This document shows positions 1-5,119 of a stretch of DNA of 5,267 nt, piece after piece. The stretch lies in contig DCDI01000154.1 of NCBI GenBank assembly GCA_002316345.1, forward strand, positions 1 through 5,267. The letters run 5' to 3'. The stretch comes from Phyllobacteriaceae bacterium UBA1059 (lineage in GTDB: Bacteria; Pseudomonadota; Alphaproteobacteria; Rhizobiales; Rhizobiaceae). The position numbers and the translations under genes are program-made. Numbering within the stretch: the first letter of the stretch is position 1; each line of letters opens with the position of its first letter. The notes beneath the pieces were generated by a model. That model made no database searches. It was not told the DNA's origin and saw only the letters and a program-made list of their open reading frames with translations.

Positions 1-643
1 CACGCTGTTCCATGAGTTCGGCCATGCGCTGCATGGGCTGTTGACCGATGTGACCTGGCCTTCTGTTGCCGGAACGGCTGTCAGCCGCGACTTCGTGGAA
101 CTGCCGTCGCAGCTCTATGAGCACTGGCTGACCGTGCCTCAGGTCCTGGAAAAGCATGCGCGACATAGGCAAACCGGCGAGCCGATGCCGCAGGCGCTGA
201 TCGAGAAGATGGAAGCGGCGAAGACCTTCAATGCCGGTTTCGCGACAGTAGAGTTCACCTCGTCCGCGCTGATCGACATGGCTTATCACCAGTTGTCCAA
301 GGCGCCGGAAGATCCGCTGGCTTTCGAGGCCGACACGCTGGAGGCGCTGGACATGCCGGAAGCGATCGCCATGCGCCACCGCACGCCGCACTTCCAGCAT
401 GTGTTTGCCGGCGACGGCTATTCGGCCGGTTACTACTCCTACATGTGGTCGGAAGTGCTGGATGCCGACGCCTTTGCGGCCTTCGAGGAAACGGGCGATC
501 CGTTCGATCCGGAAACGGCTGCCAAGCTGCGCGAATTCATCTATTCTGCTGGCGGCACCCAGGAGCCCGAAACGCTCTACACCGCGTTTCGCGGACGTAT
601 GCCGTCCGCCGATGCGATGATGGCCAAGCGCGGCATCGCCTGA
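1..643 (+). CDS. M3-family zinc oligopeptidase / peptidyl-dipeptidase (C-terminal part, 5' truncated)
   Basis: This is the C-terminal ~213 residues of an M3 (thimet oligopeptidase/Dcp/OpdA-like) metallopeptidase, a cytoplasmic enzyme that cleaves short peptides. The frame is open from base 2 with no start in view, so the 5' end lies outside the window; an internal TTG at 41 is not the start. The zinc motif HEFGH is encoded at 11-25, and the third ligand Glu (in DFVELPSQ, codon 98-100) lies 25 residues after the second His, the spacing known for thimet oligopeptidase. The substrate-binding loop of the family is present: H (398-400), then G-Y-x3-Y-Y-x-Y-x-W at about 416-448, matching the conserved His and Tyr residues that bind substrate. 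The GFATVEFTSSAL segment is also typical. M3A proteins are usually about 650-700 residues, so roughly two thirds is missing here because of the window edge, not damage. The next gene starts 3 bases after the TGA, which suggests an operon. The family is secure. Whether it should be called Dcp or oligopeptidase A cannot be decided from this part. Confidence 0.95.
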   Translation, partial: TLFHEFGHALHGLLTDVTWPSVAGTAVSRDFVELPSQLYEHWLTVPQVLEKHARHRQTGEPMPQALIEKMEAAKTFNAGFATVEFTSSALIDMAYHQLSKAPEDPLAFEADTLEALDMPEAIAMRHRTPHFQHVFAGDGYSAGYYSYMWSEVLDADAFAAFEETGDPFDPETAAKLREFIYSAGGTQEPETLYTAFRGRMPSADAMMAKRGIA

Positions 644-646
644 GCC

Positions 647-1606
647 ATGGAACTCCCGGCTCGCCTGCGCAAGGCGGTGGATGCTGCCTTGGCGGGCGTT
701 CCGCTGGCTGATCTGCAACGCGCTTCCGAGCGCCTGACGCAGCGCTATCGCGGCGAGGTGCTGGATGGGCAGCTGCATCTTGGTGACGAGGTGGCCGCGC
801 TTGCTTATGTGACAGCGCGTCTGCCGGCGACCTATGCGGCAGTACGGGCGGCATTGGAGTACACGGCGGAGCTAGTGCCGGACTTTCAGCCTGCGATCTT
901 GATGGATATCGGCTCGGGGCCAGGCACAGCCATGTGGGCTTCAGCTGATTGCTGGCCGAGCCTAAAGGAGGCGCTTCTGCTGGATGCCAGCCCTTCGATC
1001 CGGGCGCTCGGCTCTCGCTTCAGCGAAGCGAGCAGCGTGTCGGCGCAGTGGCGCGCTTTCGACATTGCGCGGGACGCTTTGCCGGAAACACACGCCGATC
1101 TCGTCACGCTGGCTTATGTGCTCGATGAACTCACACCTGCCGTTCAGCTCGCGCTGATCGATCAGGCCTGGGCGCGTACAACGGGCATGCTTGTGGTCGT
1201 GGAGCCGGGCACGCCGGCCGGGTGGAAGCGCATTGTGGCGGTTCGGGATCGTTTGATCGAAGCGGGCGCTGCGATCATCGCGCCCTGTCCGCATCATGCA
1301 CCCTGTCCGCTGGTTGAACCGGACTGGTGCCATTTTTCGCGTCGGGTCGCGCGCTCAACCATGCACCGCATGACGAAGCGCGGTGCGGTGCCGTGGGAAG
1401 ACGAGAAATACATCTATCTTGCAGCAAGCCGATCAGCGGCGGATCACCGGCAAGCCCGCATCCTGCTTCCGCCAAGGGAAAGTTCGGGCAAGGTCGGGCT
1501 GAAACTCTGTTGTGCGGATGGCGCGGCGCGAGAGCGCCTGATCACACGGCGCGAAGGCGAGACCTACAAGCGCGCGCGCCGGGCGGAATGGGGCGACGCG
1601 CTCTAG
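647..1606 (+). CDS. Rsm22/METTL17-family SAM-dependent methyltransferase-like protein, putative Fe-S
   Basis: This 319-residue protein belongs to the small ribosomal subunit Rsm22 family, the bacterial counterpart of mitochondrial Rsm22/METTL17, which bind the small subunit during assembly. The N-terminal ~80 residues are helical. A class I methyltransferase motif I follows (MDIGSGPGTA, residues 86-95), then LLDASPS (111-117) at the motif II position and VVVEPGTPAGW (183-193), a hallmark of the family. The segment 214-230 has the pattern C-P-H-x3-C-P-x6-W-C-H-F, with Cys at 214, 220 and 228, and a further CC pair lies at 288-289. Rsm22 and METTL17 use equivalent cysteines to hold a [4Fe-4S] cluster, so cluster binding is inferred here. 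EDEKYIYLAASR (251-262) is another conserved block. The ATG lies 3 bases after the peptidase stop with no strong Shine-Dalgarno sequence, so translational coupling is likely. The stop is 3 bases from the stop of the converging gene. Family membership is firm. Catalytic activity and the RNA target are not known from sequence. Confidence 0.92.
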   Translation: MELPARLRKAVDAALAGVPLADLQRASERLTQRYRGEVLDGQLHLGDEVAALAYVTARLPATYAAVRAALEYTAELVPDFQPAILMDIGSGPGTAMWASADCWPSLKEALLLDASPSIRALGSRFSEASSVSAQWRAFDIARDALPETHADLVTLAYVLDELTPAVQLALIDQAWARTTGMLVVVEPGTPAGWKRIVAVRDRLIEAGAAIIAPCPHHAPCPLVEPDWCHFSRRVARSTMHRMTKRGAVPWEDEKYIYLAASRSAADHRQARILLPPRESSGKVGLKLCCADGAARERLITRREGETYKRARRAEWGDAL

Positions 1607-1609
1607 CCT

Positions 1610-1873
1610 TTAGTTCTCGATCGAAGCGGTGGACTGTGCAGACACGCCTTCGCGCTGCAGGCAGGATGCCGGGATGTTTGGCCAGGTCGCCGTTTCGCAG
1701 GAAGAATCCTTGGCCGTCGACGTCGTCACGCGCACGATGCGGATCGGCTCGCTTCCCGCACTCGGTGCGCTTGAAGGCGAAAGCGTCGGGGACGCTGCGC
1801 CGGCATAGGCGATGGAAGCGGCTGGAACAGCTGCGGCGGCAAGGATCGAGGCGCTAAGAAGAAGGTGTTTCAT
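1610..1873 (-). CDS. Small predicted exported protein with paired cysteines
   Basis: This is an 87-residue protein with a clear Sec-type signal peptide: MKHLLL start, hydrophobic stretch to about residue 22, and a likely cleavage site after AYA at 22-24. The predicted mature part is about 63 residues. It has a Ser/Pro/Ala-rich linker (about 26-43), a short strand-like segment (IRIVRVTT, 44-51), and then a motif with Cys59, W-P-N-I-P at 64-68 and Cys71, followed by a polar tail. The two cysteines could form a disulfide in the periplasm. From memory, small exported proteins with a C...WPxI...CL motif occur widely in Rhizobiales as hypothetical proteins; I cannot name a function. The frame stays open upstream to an ATG at 1924, but 1873 is preferred because it puts the signal peptide at the very N-terminus. 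No strong Shine-Dalgarno sequence is visible before either start. The gene converges on the Rsm22 gene with a 3-base gap and is divergent from typA. The main doubt is the weak translation start. Confidence 0.68.
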   Translation of the reverse strand: MKHLLLSASILAAAAVPAASIAYAGAASPTLSPSSAPSAGSEPIRIVRVTTSTAKDSSCETATWPNIPASCLQREGVSAQSTASIEN

Positions 1874-2015
1874 GGCCGGATGAACGAGCCATGCGCGGCC
1901 AAGTTCCCGCGCCCCCTTTCGCATCTGCGAAAAATCCTGTAAGAGCGCGGCAAATCCGAGCGCTTATCCGTTTTTCGGGCGCTTTACGCGCGCGCCAACT
2001 CCCGAGAGCCCCTGT
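1874..2015. promoter_or_regulatory. Divergent intergenic region upstream of typA and the small exported protein gene
   Basis: These 142 bases separate two divergently transcribed genes and must carry the start signals of both unless transcription comes from further away. I see no confident -35/-10 pair on either strand. One imperfect inverted repeat is present: AGCGC at 1959-1963 and GCGCT at 1979-1983, enclosing CCG-TTTTT-CGG at 1968-1978 with a 4-base bulge. It could form a hairpin in the typA 5' untranslated region or be a binding site, but the pairing is short. The typA ribosome-binding site is probably GAGAG at 2004-2008, 7 bases before the ATG. The region is noted as the place to look for promoters, not as a proven element. 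Confidence 0.4.
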
Positions 2016-3836
2016 ATGAACCTTCGTAATATCGCGATCATCGCGCACGTCGACCATGGCAAAACCACGCTTGTCGATGAGCTCCTGAAGCAGTCCGGCT
2101 CTTTCCGCGAGAACCAGCGCGTTGCCGAGCGCATGATGGACTCCAACGACATCGAAAAAGAGCGCGGCATCACGATCCTTGCAAAGGCGACCTCGGTTGT
2201 CTGGAAGGACACGCGCATCAACATCGTCGATACGCCGGGCCACGCCGATTTCGGCGGTGAAGTCGAGCGTATCCTGTCGATGGTGGACGGCGCGATCGTG
2301 CTCGTCGACGCCGCTGAGGGCCCGATGCCGCAGACCAAGTTCGTGGTCGGCAAGGCGCTCAAGGTCGGCTTGAAGCCGATCGTCGCCATCAACAAGATCG
2401 ACCGTCCGGATGGCCGTCACGAGGAAGTGGTGAACGAGGTGTTCGACCTGTTCGCCAATCTCGACGCCACCGACGAACAGCTCGACTTTCCGATCCTTTA
2501 TGGTTCGGGCCGTAACGGCTGGATGGCCTTGAAGCCGGAAGGCCCGCAGGACCAGGGTCTCGCACCCTTGTTCGACCTGGTACTGAGCCACGTGCCGGCA
2601 CCGACGGTCGGTGAAGGTCCGTTCCGCATGATCGGTACGATCCTGGAAGCGGATCCTTTCCTTGGCCGCATCATCACCGGCCGCATTCATTCGGGTTCCG
2701 TCAAGTCGAACCAGGCCGTCAAGGTTCTGGCTCAGGATGGAACCGTGCTGGAAAACGGCCGCATCTCTAAGATCCTCGCTTTCCGTGGCATCGAGCGTCA
2801 GCCTATCGAGGAAGCACAGGCCGGCGACATCATCGCGATTGCCGGTCTGCAGAAGGGAACCGTCGCTGATACGTTCTGCGATCCGTCGGTGAGCCAGCCG
2901 CTGGAAGCCCAGCCGATCGATCCGCCGACGGTGACCATGTCCTTTATCGTCAATGACAGCCCCTATGCTGGCACCGAAGGCGACAAGGTGACGAGCCGCG
3001 TGATTCGCGACCGGCTGTTGAAGGAAGCCGAGGGTAACGTCGCGCTTAAGATCGAAGAGTCGAGCGAGAAGGATTCCTTCTTCGTGTCCGGCCGCGGCGA
3101 GTTGCAGCTTGCCGTTCTGATCGAGAACATGCGCCGCGAAGGTTTCGAGCTCTCGATCTCTCGTCCGCGCGTCGTGATGCAGGACGGTGAAGACGGCGAG
3201 AAGCTGGAGCCGGTTGAAGAAGTCGTCATCGACGTCGATGAAGAATATTCGGGCACGGTCGTGCAGAAGATGTCGGAGCGCAAGGCCGAGATGGTCGAGC
3301 TGCGTCCGTCCGGTGGCAACCGCGTCCGCATGGTGTTCTACGCCCCGACCCGTGGTCTGATTGGCTATCAGTCGGAGCTTCTCACCGATACGCGCGGCAC
3401 GGCGATCATGAACCGCTTGTTCCACGCTTATCAGCCCTTCAAGGGCGAGATCGCCGGACGCAACAACGGCGTTCTGATTTCCAACGACCAGGGCGAGTCC
3501 GTTGCCTTCGCGATGTGGAACCTGGAAGATCGCGGCCCGATGATCATCGATGCCGGCGTGAAGGTCTATCAGGGCATGCTGATCGGCATTCACTCCCGCG
3601 ACAACGATCTCGAAGTGAACGTGCTGAAGGGCAAGAAGCTCACCAACATCCGCGCCGCCGGCAAGGATGAAGCCGTGAAGCTGACCCCGCCGATCCGTAT
3701 GACGCTGGAGCGCGCTTTGTCCTGGATCCAGGACGACGAGCTGGTGGAAGTGACGCCGAAGTCGATCCGCCTGCGCAAGCTCTACCTCGACCCGAACGAG
3801 CGCAAGCGTTTCGAAAAGTCGTCAAAGACGGCCTGA
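2016..3836 (+). CDS. typA: Translational GTPase TypA/BipA
   Basis: This is a complete 606-residue TypA/BipA, a ribosome-binding GTPase of the EF-G/LepA superfamily. In other bacteria it is linked to 50S subunit assembly, stress and low-temperature growth and, in rhizobia, stress adaptation. The G domain fills about residues 1-195: G1 AHVDHGKTT (10-18), G2 ERGITI (49-54, Thr53 in switch I), G3 DTPGHADF (72-79), G4 NKID (126-129) and G5 around GSGRNG (163-168). A beta-barrel domain II follows (about 200-295), then an EF-G domain III-like region (about 303-385, with SGRGELQLAVL at 358-368) and a domain V-like region (about 395-480, with APTRGLIGYQ at 443-452). The TypA-specific C-terminal domain (about 481-600) includes GRNNGVLISN, WNLEDRGPM and KGKKLTNIRAAGKDE. 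The length matches the family (about 600-615) and no key residue is missing. The ATG is preceded by a modest GAGAG Shine-Dalgarno sequence. The gene ends in its own terminator, so it is probably transcribed alone. Confidence 0.99.
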   Translation: MNLRNIAIIAHVDHGKTTLVDELLKQSGSFRENQRVAERMMDSNDIEKERGITILAKATSVVWKDTRINIVDTPGHADFGGEVERILSMVDGAIVLVDAAEGPMPQTKFVVGKALKVGLKPIVAINKIDRPDGRHEEVVNEVFDLFANLDATDEQLDFPILYGSGRNGWMALKPEGPQDQGLAPLFDLVLSHVPAPTVGEGPFRMIGTILEADPFLGRIITGRIHSGSVKSNQAVKVLAQDGTVLENGRISKILAFRGIERQPIEEAQAGDIIAIAGLQKGTVADTFCDPSVSQPLEAQPIDPPTVTMSFIVNDSPYAGTEGDKVTSRVIRDRLLKEAEGNVALKIEESSEKDSFFVSGRGELQLAVLIENMRREGFELSISRPRVVMQDGEDGEKLEPVEEVVIDVDEEYSGTVVQKMSERKAEMVELRPSGGNRVRMVFYAPTRGLIGYQSELLTDTRGTAIMNRLFHAYQPFKGEIAGRNNGVLISNDQGESVAFAMWNLEDRGPMIIDAGVKVYQGMLIGIHSRDNDLEVNVLKGKKLTNIRAAGKDEAVKLTPPIRMTLERALSWIQDDELVEVTPKSIRLRKLYLDPNERKRFEKSSKTA

Positions 3837-3851
3837 TTTCTGAAGCGACCC

Positions 3852-3884
3852 AAACCGGCTGACCCTAGGTTAGCCGGTTTTCTC
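3852..3884 (+). terminator. Rho-independent terminator of typA
   Basis: A 13-bp stem begins 15 bases after the typA stop: 3852-3864 pairs with 3868-3880 around a 3-base CTA loop, with one G-U pair (3861/3871). The outer arms are AAACCGGCT and AGCCGGTTT. Four T residues (3878-3881) are followed by CTCTT. The T tract is short, but the stem is strong and well placed, so typA transcription should largely stop here and the downstream small ORF should need its own promoter. Confidence 0.88.
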
Positions 3885-3912
3885 TTGCGCTCTTGGCCGA
3901 TCGGTCCCACAT
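3884..3912 (+). promoter_or_regulatory. Possible promoter for the small ORF/RNA unit
   Basis: CTTGCG (3884-3889) and CCACAT (3907-3912) are spaced by 17 bases and each matches 4 of 6 bases of the CTTGAC/CTATAT-like elements common in Rhizobiales housekeeping promoters. Transcription would then begin near 3919, about 30 bases before the small ORF. A perfect 8-bp palindrome, CCGATCGG (3897-3904), lies in the spacer and could be an operator. The matches are weak; the main argument is that some promoter is needed between the typA terminator and the small ORF. Confidence 0.3.
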
Positions 3913-3935
3913 TCCCGTTGTGTTCAACAAATTGG

Positions 3936-3947
3936 AAGGAGGTGATC
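3936..3947 (+). promoter_or_regulatory. Extended perfect Shine-Dalgarno sequence of the small ORF
   Basis: AAGGAGGTGATC is the exact complement of GATCACCTCCTT, the sequence found at the 3' end of bacterial 16S rRNA, so all 12 bases could pair with the anti-Shine-Dalgarno tail. The GGAGG core ends 7 bases before the ATG at 3950, an ideal spacing. The other complete genes in this window have much weaker sites (GAGAG for typA, GGAG for the transglutaminase gene, none clear for the Rsm22 gene). It fixes 3950 as the start of the small ORF and implies very strong ribosome binding. Confidence 0.85.
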
Positions 3948-3949
3948 GA

Positions 3950-4021
3950 ATGTCGAGTGATTTCGTTTCTCGTTGCGTGGTCTCGATGGATCGTCTCTGT
4001 GGGGAGCAGCCTTCCCGCTAG
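3950..4021 (+). CDS. Unrecognised 23-residue small protein or leader-type peptide
   Basis: This small ORF runs from ATG at 3950 to TAG at 4019-4021. I do not recognise the peptide. It begins MSSDF, has Cys at positions 9 and 17, a second Met at 13, and ends GEQPSR. Three Arg balance two Asp and one Glu, giving a net charge near zero. There is no hydrophobic run long enough for a membrane segment or signal peptide. The evidence for translation is its extraordinary Shine-Dalgarno sequence at ideal spacing. It is not a normal attenuator leader: a strong terminator follows at 4089-4122 and the next gene downstream lies on the opposite strand. Several codons end in T (AGT, GTT, TCT, CGT, TGT, CCT), whereas neighbouring genes favour C or G at third positions; the sample is too small to weigh much. 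It may be a functional small protein, the coding part of a dual-function RNA, or an RNA whose SD-like sequence has a non-coding role. Confidence 0.6.
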   Translation: MSSDFVSRCVVSMDRLCGEQPSR

Positions 4022-4088
4022 GATGTGATGCGCGGACGAGCGCTTGGTAGCGCCCGGGGAACAAGACCGCGCCACGGACGAATACACG

Positions 4089-4122
4089 GAAAGCCGCTTT
4101 GCTCACGCAAAGCGGCTTTTTT
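4089..4122 (+). terminator. Strong Rho-independent terminator of the small transcript
   Basis: A 12-bp perfect stem (4091-4102 pairing with 4107-4118, arms AAGCCGCTTTGC and GCAAAGCGGCTT) closes a 4-base TCAC loop and runs into six T residues (4117-4122). The preceding GA (4089-4090) can extend pairing into the T tract. It points in the + direction, so it ends the small transcript. On the opposite strand the stem is followed only by TTTCCG (counting the last two stem bases), so it may serve weakly as a terminator for the converging transglutaminase gene, whose stop codon is 25 bases away. Confidence 0.92.
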
Positions 4123-4146
4123 CGGTTGGGGGAAGTGGGCAAGGGC

Positions 4147-5010
4147 TTACGCTGCTTCGCGCTCGCGCATGTCGCTCTCGGCCAGGATACGGCGGGCTTC
4201 TTCCGGAGCCAACTCGTCAGCCCAGACCTTGAATGTGGTCAGGATATGGGGGCCGAAAGTGTGGATCAGCGGCACATCCGTGGCATCGCGACCGTAGGCG
4301 ACGACGACGCGGCCTGCGCGCGGGCGGTTGTGGCGGGCATCGAAGGTGTACCAGCCGCCTTCCAGATAGACCTCCATCCAAGCGGAGAAATCCATCGGTG
4401 CCGGATCGCGGGGAATGCCGATGTCGCCGAGGAAGCCGTTCACATAACGCGCCGGGATGTTCATGCAGCGGCAAAGCGTGATCGCGAGATGCGCGAAATC
4501 GCGACACACGCCTACGCGTTCTTCATGGCCCTGGCCCGCCGTGCGGGTGGAGCGGGCATAAGAATAACCGAACGAGATGCGGTTATGCACGTAATCGCAG
4601 ATGGCCTGAACACGCTGCCAACCCGGCTGTGTGTTGCCGAAGAGGTTCCAAGCCGTGTCCATCATCAGGTCGGTGTCGCAATAACGGCTGCCTAACATGA
4701 ACACCAAAGCTTCATCGGGCAGTTCGGCGATCGGCACTTCACGCAGTTCCGGGTGGGCTTGCTCGAACTCACCGCTATCGGCAATCACCGCATCATACAT
4801 GATGCTGGTATCGCCAGCCGGCGCCGTGAAGCGAAGGCACCGGTTGCCGAACTGATCGAGGTAAACGGTCGAGGGGATGTCCGGCGTCAGCTGCGGGCGC
4901 TGCTCGCGGACAAGATCGACGCGCCGCTCGGGACGAATTTCAAGCGCGGCGAGGATCGGCGTCGGAGCGGGGCACTGGACGCCTAGTTCGTAACCGATAC
5001 GGATCATCAT
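4147..5010 (-). CDS. Transglutaminase-like family protein
   Basis: This 287-residue protein of the bacterial transglutaminase-like (papain-fold) superfamily has an N-terminal beta domain (about residues 1-90, starting MMIRIGYELGVQCPAPTP) and a transglutaminase core. Numbered from the start at 5010, the nucleophile Cys169 lies in RVGVCRDFAHL, followed by CMNIPARYVNGFLGD. The third catalytic position is Asp224 in WYTFDARHN. At the canonical His position (H-A-W in most members) the sequence reads DFSAWMEVYL, so Ser209 stands there; His227 is nearby. GRDATDV and HTFGPH near the C-terminus fit this clade. Such proteins may act as peptidases or amide-modifying enzymes; the substrate is unknown. No signal peptide is seen, so it is likely cytoplasmic. 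The open frame extends to a TTG at 5043, but ATG at 5010 is chosen because GGAG (5017-5020) sits 6 bases upstream and the family usually begins just before the IRIGYE segment; the adjacent ATG at 5007 is also possible. It is probably a single-gene unit. Confidence 0.93.
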   Translation of the reverse strand: MMIRIGYELGVQCPAPTPILAALEIRPERRVDLVREQRPQLTPDIPSTVYLDQFGNRCLRFTAPAGDTSIMYDAVIADSGEFEQAHPELREVPIAELPDEALVFMLGSRYCDTDLMMDTAWNLFGNTQPGWQRVQAICDYVHNRISFGYSYARSTRTAGQGHEERVGVCRDFAHLAITLCRCMNIPARYVNGFLGDIGIPRDPAPMDFSAWMEVYLEGGWYTFDARHNRPRAGRVVVAYGRDATDVPLIHTFGPHILTTFKVWADELAPEEARRILAESDMREREAA

Positions 5011-5038
5011 GATGCGCTCCAATTTCCGGACAATATGA

Positions 5039-5065
5039 AACAAAGCCGTTCAACCGGGCTTTGTT
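5039..5065 (-). terminator. Hairpin, possible terminator after the SDHAF4-like gene
   Basis: AACAAAGCC (5039-5047) and GGCTTTGTT (5057-5065) form a perfect 9-bp inverted repeat with a 9-base loop. It lies 55 bases beyond the stop codon of the minus-strand gene at 5120 and upstream of the transglutaminase gene. Read on the minus strand, the 3' arm ends in TTTGTTTCAT, which is a poor T tract, so termination may be partial. It would also sit in or near the transglutaminase gene's 5' region, so a regulatory role is an alternative. Confidence 0.5.
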
Positions 5066-5119
5066 CCCCCGCGCCGTCTTGGACTTTCGGTGGGTATGCT
5101 CCGGCCAAACGGTGCGCTG

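Larger units (their letters stand above)
3919..4122 (+). ncRNA. Candidate independent small transcript carrying the 23-codon ORF and a structured 3' region
   Basis: The stretch between the typA terminator and the terminator at 4089-4122 looks like a self-contained transcription unit of about 200 bases. The 5' end is only estimated from a weak promoter match. Besides the ORF and its Shine-Dalgarno sequence, three structures are visible: a 6-bp hairpin with one G-U pair at 4001-4006/4011-4016 just before the stop codon; an outer 6-bp stem GCGCGG/CCGCGC at 4030-4035/4067-4072; and inside it a 5-bp hairpin GCGCT-TGGT-AGCGC at 4040-4053. The roughly 70 bases between the stop codon and the terminator are therefore structured and not coding. 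I do not recognise a known RNA family: it does not show the conserved core of SRP RNA, nor anything I can match to tmRNA, RNase P RNA or 6S RNA. An sRNA, a small-protein mRNA, or both are possible. Confidence 0.42.

Noticed and set aside
1327..1857. A 176-codon plus-strand frame overlapping the end of the Rsm22 gene
   Set aside because: It is out of frame with a well-supported gene, Arg/Ser/Ala/Gly-rich and without motifs; the opposite-strand signal-peptide protein explains the remainder better.
1854..3593. A 579-codon open frame on the minus strand across typA
   Set aside because: It lies wholly antisense to an unmistakable typA and also overlaps the small exported gene. Its His/Asp/Arg-rich composition is what the reverse complement of high-GC coding sequence gives. 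No domain or ribosome-binding site supports it.
3782..4087. A 101-codon minus-strand frame between typA and the transglutaminase gene
   Set aside because: It runs through the typA terminator, the small ORF and the 3' end of typA, and shows no family feature.
3919..4122. Identity of the small transcript as SRP RNA, tmRNA, 6S RNA or RNase P RNA
   Set aside because: The conserved cores of these RNAs, such as the SRP GGAAGCAGCC-type loop, are not found. The resemblance is limited to being GC-rich and structured.
4025..4297. A 90-codon plus-strand frame starting with GTG after the small ORF
   Set aside because: It crosses a strong terminator and runs antisense into the transglutaminase gene; there is no ribosome-binding site.
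4099..4695. A 198-codon plus-strand frame opposite the transglutaminase gene
   Set aside because: It begins inside the terminator hairpin and is antisense to a clear family member. No recognisable motif is seen.
5011..5040. A promoter for the transglutaminase gene using TTGAAC and CATATT on the minus strand
   Set aside because: The two elements are only about 11 bases apart, too close for a sigma-70 promoter.
5011..5043. N-terminal extension of the transglutaminase-like protein to a TTG at 5043
   Set aside because: The extension lies partly in a hairpin, has no ribosome-binding site, and is not part of the usual family N-terminus. ATG at 5010 has a GGAG site 6 bases upstream.
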